The position numbers were made by a program, and so were the translations under genes. 54,069 nucleotides of DNA from Sphingomonas sp. TREG-RG-20F-R18-01 (GTDB lineage: Bacteria > Pseudomonadota > Alphaproteobacteria > Sphingomonadales > Sphingomonadaceae): contig NZ_JAKNQQ010000014.1 in the NCBI RefSeq assembly GCF_022662475.1, forward strand, positions 1 through 54,069, given 5' to 3'. Positions 34,708-43,634 of the stretch are shown here, in pieces (position 1 is the first letter of the stretch; every line of letters starts with the position of its first letter). Under the pieces are notes generated by a model. The model was not told the DNA's origin. It saw only the letters and a list, made by a program, of their open reading frames with translations, and made no database searches.

Positions 34708-35990
34708 GGCGGACGATCGGCATCCAGATCGGCGATGAAGCTCGCAGCGTCGGGTTGCTGCACTACAATCAGCAAGGAAGTCGCGAGAGCGCGGGCTTCG
34801 AATATGATGCCGGCTGGCTCGCCGATCCCGACCGCTTCGCTCTCGAGCCCGCGCTGCCGCTCGTTGCCGGCCCACAGTTCCACCGCAAGGTGGGCACCGG
34901 TTCTGTTTTCCATGCCGCGATCGCGGACACCGAGCCAGACGGCTGGGGCAAGCGCGTTATTCAGCGCGACCATGCCAAGCGGCGGCAGGATGCCCGCCGC
35001 CGCGGTGAGGAGGTCGATGCTCGAGCACTGAATGGCCTCGACTATTTGTTGGCGGTCGATGACGTCAGCCGAGTGGGGGCGCTACGTCTTGTCGACGAAC
35101 AGGGGGTTGCTCAGCGCGCGACAGAGGATGGTCGCCGCACCACCCCACCCCTCATAGAGCTGGGTCATCTTTTGGCCGCCAGTCGAGCCGTCGAGACGAA
35201 CACCGAAACCGCAGCCGATCTGGCCTATCTACGCGGTCGCGGCACTTCGCTCGGGGGACTCCGCCCCAAATGCACCGTCGTCGATGACGAGGGCCATCTG
35301 TCGATCGGCAAGTTTCCGAGCGTCGCCGACGAGCGCTCGGTGACGCGGGGGGAGGTGCTCGCGATGCGGCTCGCCCGCCTCGCCGGCATCGACGCGGCCG
35401 ACGCCCGACTGATCGACAGCGATGGCGACGCGATCGCACTGATCCGGCGGTTTGATCGGCCTGAAGGGGGCGGGCGGCTCATGTATGTGTCAGCGGCCAC
35501 GATGATCGGCGCGGAGCCCGGCGACGCGCAGGAGCATGCCTATACCGAGATCGTCGATGCGCTCCGTGTGAACGGCAGCGCCCCCACCGCCGATATCGAA
35601 GAGCTATGGCGCAGGATCGCTTTTTCGATCCTGATCACGAACGTCGACGATCATCTGATGAACCACGGTTTCCTGCACGTCGATCATGGCCTGTGGCGAC
35701 TGGCGCCAGCGTTCGATATCAATCCGTTTCCCGAGCGGTTACGTGAGCTTAAGACGTGGGTATCAGAAGAAGCCGGGCCTGAAGCAACCATCGACGCTCT
35801 GATGTCCGTGTTGCCGTACTTCCGCATTGCCCCGGCACGCGCCAAGGAGATGCTGGCGCAGGTCGACCAAGCTGTAGCAAGTTGGCAAGATGAAGGACGT
35901 GCACTCGGCATGACCGGCGCCGATCTCGACAGCTTTGCCGATGCTTTCGAGCACGGCGAGCGCGCCGCGGCTCAAGCGGTCCTGGCATGA
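34704..35990 (+). CDS. hipA: HipA-like serine/threonine kinase toxin
   Basis: A 428-residue HipA-family kinase. GTSLGGLRPKC matches the Gly-rich ATP loop (GxSxGGxRPK), VDDHLMNHGF the catalytic loop and DINPF the metal-binding part. HipA of E. coli phosphorylates glutamyl-tRNA synthetase and induces growth arrest; the target here is unknown. Start GTG at 34704. With HipB it forms a toxin-antitoxin pair at the left edge of the defence-rich block. Confidence 0.88.
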   Translation: MRRTIGIQIGDEARSVGLLHYNQQGSRESAGFEYDAGWLADPDRFALEPALPLVAGPQFHRKVGTGSVFHAAIADTEPDGWGKRVIQRDHAKRRQDARRRGEEVDARALNGLDYLLAVDDVSRVGALRLVDEQGVAQRATEDGRRTTPPLIELGHLLAASRAVETNTETAADLAYLRGRGTSLGGLRPKCTVVDDEGHLSIGKFPSVADERSVTRGEVLAMRLARLAGIDAADARLIDSDGDAIALIRRFDRPEGGGRLMYVSAATMIGAEPGDAQEHAYTEIVDALRVNGSAPTADIEELWRRIAFSILITNVDDHLMNHGFLHVDHGLWRLAPAFDINPFPERLRELKTWVSEEAGPEATIDALMSVLPYFRIAPARAKEMLAQVDQAVASWQDEGRALGMTGADLDSFADAFEHGERAAAQAVLA

Positions 35991-36174
35991 TGAGGCTCAA
36001 GGTCGCGAATTGCAGACGCGATAAGAAACCGAAGATGCGCCTGATCCACATCGGTGATTGGCGATTCAGCAAGCTATCGCGCTTACGAACGGTCGCGATC
36101 AACGAAACTGAAGGTCTGCATCGCGGGTGAGATGGGTGGAAAGCAGCCTGTCCGCTTTAGAGCGTTGATCGCGG

Positions 36175-36192
36175 TAAGCTGCCGTTTGTTCA
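36175..36192 (+). repeat. GCCGTTTGTTC-type dispersed repeat, copy 1
   Basis: GTAAGCTGCCGTTTGTTC lies in the gap between the hipA and cap2 ends. The same core occurs at 48578-48595 (GTAAGCCGCCGTTTGTTC) and in a near form at 42269-42287. Apart from this the gap (35991-36235) is empty. Confidence 0.45.
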
Positions 36193-36235
36193 GATGATCG
36201 AGCAGGTCCCTAGACGCGGGGAACAGGCAGGCAGC

Positions 36236-38086
36236 CTATACGGGCGTTATCAAGGCGTCGCCGACCAGCGAACAGGCCGGGCAGTCGTTGGCAAGCCAGC
36301 GGCGCGACGCCGTCCGACCCCCAGCAGAATCTCGACCGACGAGCTCGCAAGCAGCCTCACTCCAGACACCGCCACTCGCCAAAAGACGATCCGACTTTGC
36401 CAGCCACAAGTCGTGATGTGATTGCACTGGTGGATCAATTAACGCCCGAAGCGCTGCGTCGGCGATGAGATCGACGACGAAGCCGAGTTCGACAGCGCCG
36501 TAAGGCGTGAAATGATTGCCGCACGCGGGTTCCTCGATGGTTGCAGCTCCCGCCGGCCAATGGCAGGCTTGGAAACTAGGGATGCCCGTCGCGCCAACTC
36601 CACAGCGTAGGCACCCGCCTTCGACCGCGATCGTCACTGCATGCCCTGCCGCAGCTCGGCTTTCGGTCCATCCGTAGACGATGGGCGTTGCGCGTCCGTC
36701 GACGACATGCCACCGGTTGATCGCGCCTTCCGCATCCCAGCTGCCAGTCATGGAGACGATCAGATCGCTTTCGGCGAGGAGGTTCTGATAGCCGCCGACC
36801 AGCGCGTGCGCTCCGACGTCATGTCCATTGATCGACAGATGAGGGAAGTCCTTCTGAAACCGGCCCGCCAGCTCAAGCGCCTTGCTCTTGCCGACCGATC
36901 CGGCCCCAAGTTCATGCCGGCCGAGATTGCTCCAGTCGAGATCATCAGGATCGACGAGATTGCTGGTGCCGACCCCCGCCCGGACCAGCCGCGCCGCCAC
37001 AGAGCTGCCGACCGAGCCGCAGCCGATGACCGTAACAGTTTTAGCGAGAAGCGTGGGTGTGCGGAGATCCTTGCCGCGCCCATGGATCCATGCGGCGTCG
37101 GCGCGCGAGACCTCGGCCTTGGAAACGGGCGCGGCCGAATAGAGTCTGGACGTGGCTACCGCGGTAGGCAGCCCCTTTGGCGTAAAACCCTTCAAGAGCG
37201 GCTTCTCCACGCGGCCGTGCCGCGCCAGAGACATGCCTGCCGCCGTGGTTGTCACGGCAATTAGGCCCGGGCCGCCACGCCCGTCGGCACCGATCAGCAC
37301 AAGCACGTCTTTGTTTGCGCTGCTGGCGATTCCGGCGAGAAGTTCGACGTCCTCCACACCGGCCCCCTCAGCGAGCACCATCAGGTCGGCGCCGATAGCC
37401 GGATATTCAGAAGGTAACGGCCCCTGAGGAAGCCAGACGAGAGCCGCCGGCTCGCTATGGTACTTCTTCTTGCCCGGCAGCTTGCCGAAGCAATTGGCGA
37501 GCCAGCTGCCGAGCTGCTCGTGGGTTTCGCCAACGATGACCATCTCGTGTCCGCGCCAAACGCGAACCTCGCGCGACGGCCCCGCCGGGTTGATCAGGCT
37601 GGTAACCTTCTTACCGCTGTCACGGGCATAGAACCAATAGGTGAGGAACTCTTCACGGAAGTCGCGCTCGACAATGTCGCCTTTGATCAATTCCTCAATA
37701 AGGCGGGCCGAGCGGCCGAGCAGGTTCAGTCCGACGGAGCCCGGATCCTCGGCGTCCACCTCAGCCATGATAGGCAACAGACAAAGAACGCCGTCGTACT
37801 CAATGTGCGGCCAAACGAGCTGTCCCGGTGAATCGACGAGGGCGGTGCGGGGATATCCGGCGGGAAAGCTTGCACCCACGAGCAGGTCGATCTGGCGGGT
37901 CGTGCCGTCGCTGCACACCATGTCAATCCGCCAGCCGCGCTCAAAATTCCGATGTCGGTATGCCGCATCGATCTCCTCCGGGTTTAAACGGCGATGCGGT
38001 GCCGGGAGGCGCTCGCGGAGCGCCGCCTCTAAGCTAACGACGGCGCGCTCGAAGCCCAACGGACCGTAGCCCGCGACGTTACGCAT
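36236..38086 (-). CDS. cap2: CBASS Cap2, E2-E1 ubiquitin-like conjugation protein
   Basis: A 616-residue fusion. The N-terminal E2-like domain (about 1-160) has the catalytic Cys in WPHIEYDGVLCLLP (Cys102). The C-terminal E1/ThiF domain has the adenylation loop VTVIGCGSVGSSVAARLV, followed by VDPDDLDWSNLGRHEL, and candidate catalytic cysteines in FQACHWPAG and nearby. Cap2 attaches the CD-NTase C-terminus to targets and raises its activity. The ATG at 38086 overlaps the CD-NTase stop by 8 bases. No Cap3 (JAB peptidase) gene follows: the region downstream is empty up to hipA. Confidence 0.87.
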   Translation of the reverse strand: MRNVAGYGPLGFERAVVSLEAALRERLPAPHRRLNPEEIDAAYRHRNFERGWRIDMVCSDGTTRQIDLLVGASFPAGYPRTALVDSPGQLVWPHIEYDGVLCLLPIMAEVDAEDPGSVGLNLLGRSARLIEELIKGDIVERDFREEFLTYWFYARDSGKKVTSLINPAGPSREVRVWRGHEMVIVGETHEQLGSWLANCFGKLPGKKKYHSEPAALVWLPQGPLPSEYPAIGADLMVLAEGAGVEDVELLAGIASSANKDVLVLIGADGRGGPGLIAVTTTAAGMSLARHGRVEKPLLKGFTPKGLPTAVATSRLYSAAPVSKAEVSRADAAWIHGRGKDLRTPTLLAKTVTVIGCGSVGSSVAARLVRAGVGTSNLVDPDDLDWSNLGRHELGAGSVGKSKALELAGRFQKDFPHLSINGHDVGAHALVGGYQNLLAESDLIVSMTGSWDAEGAINRWHVVDGRATPIVYGWTESRAAAGHAVTIAVEGGCLRCGVGATGIPSFQACHWPAGAATIEEPACGNHFTPYGAVELGFVVDLIADAALRALIDPPVQSHHDLWLAKSDRLLASGGVWSEAACELVGRDSAGGRTASRRWLANDCPACSLVGDALITPV

Positions 38087-39113
38087 GCCGGCTGGTCGAC
38101 GAGACCACGGCAGCGCTCGTCTGGCTCTCGAGGCCGATGAGCGCTGCTGAAGCAGCGATCGGTGCCGCATAGGAGGTCGCAGCGCGTGCCTCGTCCTCGC
38201 CGCGCTCGCTGAAGTAGGTCGTATTGTAGGTGTTGTCCCAGCAGGCGAGCGCATCCTTGCGGCTACAGTCCGCGTCGAACAGCGGCGCCAGCCAATCGAG
38301 CGCTTGGCTGAGTTTGTCGCGAAACATCCGTGCCTTCGGGTCGTCAGAGCCGTTGGTGATTGTATCGTTCGGGGTGACGGGATGGGCGACTGTCAAATTG
38401 CCGTTGAGCCGGTCGCGGATCGCTTTCATCGTGTCGTGAAGCGCACGATCCTCGCGGCCGTCGATCCGCTGGCATTCGATGACGAGCGCGGTGATGCCGA
38501 AACCTGACAGGATGGAGCCGCTCCAGCTCGTGCGGCTGCGGGCATACTTCTTTATCTCCCTCACGAGCCGGCGAAGCTGGCCGCCGTCGGCGCTCATCTT
38601 GCGCGCGTCGTCGAACCAAGCCGTCACGTCGCGTGCGTCAGAGCGCTTCCATCCACCTGATGAGGCGAGCTCGTAGACGGTCGTGCCGCCATCTTCCACC
38701 TTCCGATATACTGGTACGTCGACGTGGTAGCCCTTCTCGTAGAAGATCCGCACGCAGTTGCCCCGGACCTCGGGCGCGCGCTTGAAGCTGCTGTCATCGA
38801 CTGCATCGCGCACCATCTGCCGCGCCTGGAGGGAGGTCATCTCCGCTCCACGATCGCCCACAAGATCAGACTTTTTGAAATAGACGCCATCGTCGATGTC
38901 GTAATCGTTGTCAGGGTGCCGCAGCATCGTCTTCATCGCATAGGAGCCCTGCTTGACGAATTCGAGCGGGGCGGGCTTATCGGCCTTCTTCAGCCCGTTG
39001 CGCAGACGCGTACGGTTGGAGTCGCGGCGGCTGCGCATCGAGTCCTGCTCCGCTTGCGGGAGGGTCACCTCGTCCCGATGAAACGCGCGGATATCCTTGT
39101 CGCAGTCGTACAT
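38079..39113 (-). CDS. CBASS CD-NTase (DncV-like cyclic nucleotide synthase)
   Basis: A 344-residue nucleotidyltransferase. Core: FVKQGSYAMKTM with the GS motif (56-57), then DNDYDIDDGVYF with two metal-binding Asp (71-76 region), and HVDVPVY as the third Asp. It senses infection and makes a cyclic oligonucleotide that activates the effector. The layout resembles DncV; the clade and product are not assigned. The C-terminus ends SSTSRHA, the end that Cap2 would conjugate. AAAGGA precedes the ATG. It lies 11 bases after capV. Confidence 0.86.
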   Translation of the reverse strand: MYDCDKDIRAFHRDEVTLPQAEQDSMRSRRDSNRTRLRNGLKKADKPAPLEFVKQGSYAMKTMLRHPDNDYDIDDGVYFKKSDLVGDRGAEMTSLQARQMVRDAVDDSSFKRAPEVRGNCVRIFYEKGYHVDVPVYRKVEDGGTTVYELASSGGWKRSDARDVTAWFDDARKMSADGGQLRRLVREIKKYARSRTSWSGSILSGFGITALVIECQRIDGREDRALHDTMKAIRDRLNGNLTVAHPVTPNDTITNGSDDPKARMFRDKLSQALDWLAPLFDADCSRKDALACWDNTYNTTYFSERGEDEARAATSYAAPIAASAALIGLESQTSAAVVSSTSRHA

Positions 39114-39124
39114 AATGATTCCTT

Positions 39125-40279
39125 TCAGCGGGTGGTCGAGCTTGCTGTGCGGAGAGTGCGGGCGGGGTCGAGCGGAGGCAGGGAACCAAGCATCGTCCGG
39201 ATGAGCTGGCCGTCCCCGTCCATCGGATCGTCGCAGGCGCTGCGCGTCGCGTCGGCATCGGTGTGCGCCTGTTGGACCAGGCGATCCATGGCCTCGACGC
39301 GGCTGTCGTCGAGAGCCAGGTAGGGCAGCATGCTTGCCGGAACCGGCTTGTTCGGAAAGCGCACTCTACGGATGGAGCGCCCGCATTCGCTCATCGCGTT
39401 GGCAAGGAGCCGGGCCATGTTGTCATAGGCGAACTCCTGAGCGGAGATGCTGAGCGGCCCGACGTCGGCGCCAAGACGCCAGCCAAGCATCGAGCGGTGA
39501 ACCTTATCGCCGACGATGTGCTCGCCCTCAGGCCGGGGGCAGGTCCCAAGCGAGAAGATCTCGATCGGTTGGCCAGGCGCGGCGTTGGTGAGCGCGTCGG
39601 TGAACCCGACCATGATCGGATTGTTGGCCCAAAGCCCCCCGTCGCAGAAGACTTGCTTACCGCCGCCCCCGCCGCCCGGCTCGTCGATTGCTGCCAGGGA
39701 GCGGAAGATCGGGGCAGCGCTAGAGGCGAGGCAGATGTCCGCCAACGGGTAATGATCGTCGCGCGGGCCGCTCTTTGCGGTCTTCTTAAAGACCCATGCT
39801 TTGTGCGTGCTCATGCGGATGGCTGGGATCGCCATCGAGATGCCGCGGTTCGCGTACACCTCCGCGAGCGTAATTCCGCCGAGTACGTCTCCCAGTGCCT
39901 TACGTAGAGCCTTGTCGCCCTCGCGGACGTAGCGGCTGCCCGTCAAAGCGCGGAAGATCGCGCTGAGCTTGCCGTCGATGCGATGCGGGAAGATCTTGGC
40001 ACCATGATCCCGGTAAAGGGCGACTATCTCGGTCATCGGCACGCCGATCGCGGCAGCGGCGCCGACAATCGCGCCGGTGCTGGTGCCGGTTATCAGGTCG
40101 AAGCCAAGGCCGAGATCCAGCGGCGGTCCCTTCGTCCGCGCCGCGTGCTGAGCTAGCAGGCGCTCCAGGAAAGCTGCGGTGTAGATGCCGCGCATGCCTC
40201 CCCCGTCCAGACTGAGCACCCGATAGGGCTTCGCCGCTTCATCGTTTCGGTAGGGCGTTTTACCGCCGGTGGCGTCCAT
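39125..40279 (-). CDS. capV: CBASS patatin-like phospholipase effector CapV
   Basis: A 384-residue patatin-family lipase. DGGGMRG (25-31) is the oxyanion loop, GTSTG (65-69) holds the catalytic Ser and CDGGLWANNP the catalytic Asp. When bound by the cyclic nucleotide, such enzymes degrade membrane phospholipids and kill the infected cell. A poly-Gly stretch (PGGGGGGK) precedes the Asp motif. It is the first gene of the operon and is divergent from the WYL regulator. Confidence 0.9.
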   Translation of the reverse strand: MDATGGKTPYRNDEAAKPYRVLSLDGGGMRGIYTAAFLERLLAQHAARTKGPPLDLGLGFDLITGTSTGAIVGAAAAIGVPMTEIVALYRDHGAKIFPHRIDGKLSAIFRALTGSRYVREGDKALRKALGDVLGGITLAEVYANRGISMAIPAIRMSTHKAWVFKKTAKSGPRDDHYPLADICLASSAAPIFRSLAAIDEPGGGGGGKQVFCDGGLWANNPIMVGFTDALTNAAPGQPIEIFSLGTCPRPEGEHIVGDKVHRSMLGWRLGADVGPLSISAQEFAYDNMARLLANAMSECGRSIRRVRFPNKPVPASMLPYLALDDSRVEAMDRLVQQAHTDADATRSACDDPMDGDGQLIRTMLGSLPPLDPARTLRTASSTTR

Positions 40280-40356
40280 GAGGCATTGACCCGAGTCGTT
40301 AATGAGCCCATAAATGTTACGAGAAAGCCGATGTCAGAGCAAGTTTTTTTATGTAT

Positions 40357-40366
40357 CTTTGCAAAG
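40357..40366. promoter_or_regulatory. Palindrome CTTTGCAAAG in the CBASS control region
   Basis: A perfect 10-bp palindrome lies in the 100-base gap between capV and the divergent WYL gene, 13 bases upstream of the GTG at 40380. CapW-type repressors bind sites in this position, so this is a candidate operator. Confidence 0.4.
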
Positions 40367-40379
40367 TGAGGGTTGGTTA

Positions 40380-41303
40380 GTGGCGGTACCCGTGAGAGCT
40401 CAGAAGGGTAACGTCCCCCGATGGGGCGTGCTTCGCCGCCTTGAGTTCATTGATTTCCGTCTTTTCTGGACCGGTCGGCTAAATCGGAGCGACTTGAGTG
40501 AGCTCTTCGGCATCTCGGCGCCGCAAGCCTCGTCCGATATCGCCCTCTATCAGGAAATGGCGCCCGACAATTTGGTCTACGATCGTGGGCAGAAGGTCTA
40601 CCTGCGTCTCCCGGGTTTCAAGCCGGCAATGATCGATGAGGTGGTGGACCGCTTCCTCCTCCAGATCATTGCGGTTCGCCGAGGCTGGCTCAAGAAGACG
40701 GATACCTGGTTCGACGAGCTGCCCCCGCTGGAGGTCGTAGCGCTCCAAACGTTGCCCACCGATGCCGCCGTTCTGCAGGGCGTGCTGGACGCAATTCGCG
40801 AGAAGGCGGAGGTGGAGGTCCATTACTCGTCAATGACCGGTTCGGCTGCAACTCGTCGGCGCATAGCGCCTCACGCGATGGCGTCCGGCTGGGACCGCTG
40901 GTATGTCCGGGCGTGGTCGGCCGAGCACAATGACTTCCGCGATTACGCTCTAGCGCGGATCTCCAGCATCGGCGACTCGCGGCCCCGCAGCGTCAATCCG
41001 GTGAGCGACCTCGAATGGCATCATCGAATAGAACTGGAACTGGTTCCGAACCCGGAGCTCGACCCGGATCGCAGGAAGGCTCAGGAGATCGAGCACAAAA
41101 TGGTTGATGGGGTGCTCAAGGTGCCATGTCGCCTCAGCTTGGCCTTCTATCTAATGGCAGAACACAAGCTCGACGTGGAGGCAGGGAAGCTCACGCCTTT
41201 TCAGCAACCTCTGGTGTTAAGAAATCTTGCGGAAGTGCGGCAACGCCGCGAGGTCGCTCGCGAAATGGCTAAGCAGGCGCTTGCCGCCGCGGCTGAAGCG
41301 TGA
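40380..41303 (+). CDS. capW: CapW-like WYL-domain regulator of CBASS
   Basis: A 307-residue protein. The N-terminal winged-helix part is seen in LEFIDFRLFWTGRLNRSDLS and ELFGISAPQASSDIALYQEM. The WYL domain follows (AIREKAEVEVHYSSMT, RRIAPHAMASGWDRWYVRAW, DFRDYALARISSI), then a C-terminal extension. Divergent WYL repressors next to CBASS operons (CapW) keep the operon low until infection. The GTG at 40380 has GTGAGGG upstream and is preferred to an upstream start. Confidence 0.82.
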   Translation: MAVPVRAQKGNVPRWGVLRRLEFIDFRLFWTGRLNRSDLSELFGISAPQASSDIALYQEMAPDNLVYDRGQKVYLRLPGFKPAMIDEVVDRFLLQIIAVRRGWLKKTDTWFDELPPLEVVALQTLPTDAAVLQGVLDAIREKAEVEVHYSSMTGSAATRRRIAPHAMASGWDRWYVRAWSAEHNDFRDYALARISSIGDSRPRSVNPVSDLEWHHRIELELVPNPELDPDRRKAQEIEHKMVDGVLKVPCRLSLAFYLMAEHKLDVEAGKLTPFQQPLVLRNLAEVRQRREVAREMAKQALAAAAEA

Positions 41304-41325
41304 GCGGCTCCCCCTTCATGAAGTC

Positions 41326-42033
41326 ATGACCGTGGAGGCTGTTCTGCTGTTCGGCAGTCAGGCACGCGGTGACGCGCTGCCGGGCTCGGACGTCGATGTG
41401 CTTCTCCTCACCGCGGAGGAGCGAACTCGTCACGTCGCAATGGGGACCATCTCCTTCTATCTATATCCATGGTCGCACTTGCTTAATGCTGCAAGGCGCG
41501 GCGATCTCTTCGCATGCCACGTCAGTTGCGAGGCAAGGGCGCTCCATGACCCGAAGCATCGGCTTGATCGGCTGCGAGAAGCTTTCAAGTTCAAAGCTTC
41601 CTACTCTGAAGAGATGGCGCGGGCGGGGGAGCTTGGCTGGTTTATTGTCCGGTACGCAGAAACGTTGCCAGATGCCGTCGTCGCCAAACGCGCGGCGTGG
41701 TGCGTGCGCACAATGCTGATCGCCCGTGCGGCCGAGCAGCAGCGCCCAATATTCGCGGCTTCGGAGCTTGCGTCGTTTAGTGGTTGCGGTATCGTCATAA
41801 AGCTTATCGTCAACAAGGATCAGCCATCCGCGGCAGAGGTGTCGGCCGATTTGCTCCAGACATTCCTTGAGTGGTTCGGTATCGCTGATCCGTTACCTAA
41901 AGGAAATGTCGACGCCTTCCGAGAGCTTTTCCGCAGTACCGGCAATCGTGTCGCCGAGCAAACGTTACGCACAGGCGAAAGACAGGACCCGTATATCGTT
42001 CCCCTAAACAGCAGAATGCGAGGTCGCGTCTGA
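41326..42033 (+). CDS. MNT-type nucleotidyltransferase with a C-terminal helical domain
   Basis: A 235-residue protein. LLFGSQARGDALPGSDVDVL (8-26) is a complete GSxARG...DxD nucleotidyltransferase motif. The rest is mainly helical (AKRAAWCVRTMLIARAAEQQ), which may be a HEPN-like part, although no RxxxxH was seen in the expected place. Similar single-chain MNT proteins act as antitoxins or modify tRNA or toxins. It starts 22 bases after capW on the same strand. It may belong to the CBASS locus or be an independent defence gene. No good ribosome-binding site was found. Confidence 0.65.
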   Translation: MTVEAVLLFGSQARGDALPGSDVDVLLLTAEERTRHVAMGTISFYLYPWSHLLNAARRGDLFACHVSCEARALHDPKHRLDRLREAFKFKASYSEEMARAGELGWFIVRYAETLPDAVVAKRAAWCVRTMLIARAAEQQRPIFAASELASFSGCGIVIKLIVNKDQPSAAEVSADLLQTFLEWFGIADPLPKGNVDAFRELFRSTGNRVAEQTLRTGERQDPYIVPLNSRMRGRV

Positions 42034-42431
42034 AACCGAACCGATGTTTCGCAGCTTGGCTCAGGCTCGGCGTCCGATCGGCAGCTGCGTATTTAGTGTG
42101 CCAAATTCGCTCAGATGAATAGCCATCTGCTTGTGGGAGGGGTGCCGAGAGGCTCCTAACGTCCATAACTGGGTCGAGGCGCCATCACGCATAGCGTACA
42201 TGATGACGGAAAGGCCGCCTCGCAGGCGTTCGTGCTTATTTTTCTGGGTAGTTGCCGAAGCTAATGCCGCAAACTGCCGTTTGCTCTGACGCTCGTTCAT
42301 TCGAGGCAGTGACGATTGTCACCTGTTCAGGTTTGGACATAATACGCACAGGCCGGCTAAGACACTCACACGCAAGCGATGAAGTTGGAGGATAATTTGA
42401 CCGAAGCTAGTGCTCGGCGCTCAGCGGCCGG
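42034..42431. other. Intergenic region before the Septu-like pair
   Basis: An open frame of 79 codons on the minus strand (42061-42300) has no ribosome-binding site and is not called. GCAAACTGCCGTTTGCTCT (42269-42287) is a near copy of a dispersed repeat and also a partial inverted repeat (GCAAAC/GTTTGC). A possible 12-codon leader starts at 42397 (TTG) behind GGAGG and ends at 42435, overlapping the ATPase start. Confidence 0.4.
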
Positions 42432-43634
42432 ATGATGTTCCTTGTCAAGCCCGAGATGCTGCTGCCGAAAGGCGAATCCGTTTCGATACTCGTCGGTCCG
42501 AACGGCTCCGGAAAGAGCTCGTATCTTCGCGACCTAGCGACTCTGCACCGTTACGACCGGAGCGTTACGGTAGTCTGCAACACGCCGCACGACCGCTTCA
42601 AAGGAGTGAAGCGGGTCAAGCGGATGTCCCTTGGTCGGCTGAACGGTTCGCCGAAAGCGGTTGTCAAGGACGCGATCGCCCAATCGCTAGACGCCGACGA
42701 CTCGCGGTTCCACTTCATCAGCGCCATCCTGAAGCAGTGCGGGTACACACCTCGCTTCGGTTTCCGTCTTAAGCCCGCGAAGCGGTACGGGAGACCGGTG
42801 GACGAGGTGCTTCTCGACGCAGGCTTCGGATCTCCCAATCGTGGGCTTCGTCGAGTCGATCCCGACGACAAGGAGAAGGCCGTCCACTTCCTGACGCGGT
42901 TCGATCCGTCAGAGACCCTTTGGATTGACACGACGGGCTCGCTTTACGAGTTTAGCCGGGCGCGGGAGTTCGCCGCGGTTCTTCGTTGCGAGCGCGCGCT
43001 TCGCTCGGAAAGAATGCTCACCGGGATCGAGGTCTACCTGGAGCGGTATGACGATGGCGAGCAGATCGAGCTCCAGCACGCGAGCTCCGGGCAGCTCTCG
43101 CTCATCTCGACGCTCCTCTTCATCATCGCGTCCGCGGGCAAAAACCCGATGATCGTCATTGATGAGCCCGAGAACAGTCTGCATCCAAGTTGGCAGCGCG
43201 ACTATGTCGGAAAGCTGATGGATGCGCTGACCTACCGCAACGCCACGGTCTTAATCGCAACACATGCGCCCATGGTCGTCACCGGCGCGCTGGCAAGCAA
43301 TCAGAAGCTGGTCAAAGTCTATGAGGTTCTGAAGGGTCTGCCGAGCCTGTTGGACATCGATCCGGAGGGTAGCCCGGCAAGCGGGATCGAGGAGGTGCTC
43401 TGGCGTGCCTTCGATATCGTGACGCCGGCCAACCACTTCGTCAGCGAACGGATCGTCGCCGCGATGACGGAATTCGAGGAGGGCAGAAGTTCGAAATCGG
43501 ACTTTCTGGCGCTAGTCGACGACCTGGATGCGCAGAGTTTCGACGATCGCCAGAAGCGGTTCTTCGGCGCCGTGAGAGATCTCGCCGATGAGGTCGAGGC
43601 AGCTCACGACGAAGCGGACGCAAGCGATGCCTGA
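42432..43634 (+). CDS. ptuA: AAA/ABC-type ATPase of a Septu-like pair (PtuA-like)
   Basis: A 400-residue SMC/RecF-like ATPase. Walker A is VGPNGSGKSSY (21-31), the signature-like segment HASSGQLSLISTLLF, Walker B NPMIVIDEPENSLHPSW, and the His switch ATVLIATHAPMVV. Between them lies a helical insertion. In Septu, the ATPase forms a complex with an HNH nuclease that cuts invader or host nucleic acid. It overlaps the following HNH gene by 8 bases. Two consecutive ATGs (42432, 42435) are possible starts, and no obvious Shine-Dalgarno precedes them directly. Confidence 0.78.
   Translation: MMFLVKPEMLLPKGESVSILVGPNGSGKSSYLRDLATLHRYDRSVTVVCNTPHDRFKGVKRVKRMSLGRLNGSPKAVVKDAIAQSLDADDSRFHFISAILKQCGYTPRFGFRLKPAKRYGRPVDEVLLDAGFGSPNRGLRRVDPDDKEKAVHFLTRFDPSETLWIDTTGSLYEFSRAREFAAVLRCERALRSERMLTGIEVYLERYDDGEQIELQHASSGQLSLISTLLFIIASAGKNPMIVIDEPENSLHPSWQRDYVGKLMDALTYRNATVLIATHAPMVVTGALASNQKLVKVYEVLKGLPSLLDIDPEGSPASGIEEVLWRAFDIVTPANHFVSERIVAAMTEFEEGRSSKSDFLALVDDLDAQSFDDRQKRFFGAVRDLADEVEAAHDEADASDA

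Noticed and set aside
42061..42300. Minus-strand 79-codon frame
   Set aside because: No ribosome-binding site, and its start lies within a dispersed repeat region.
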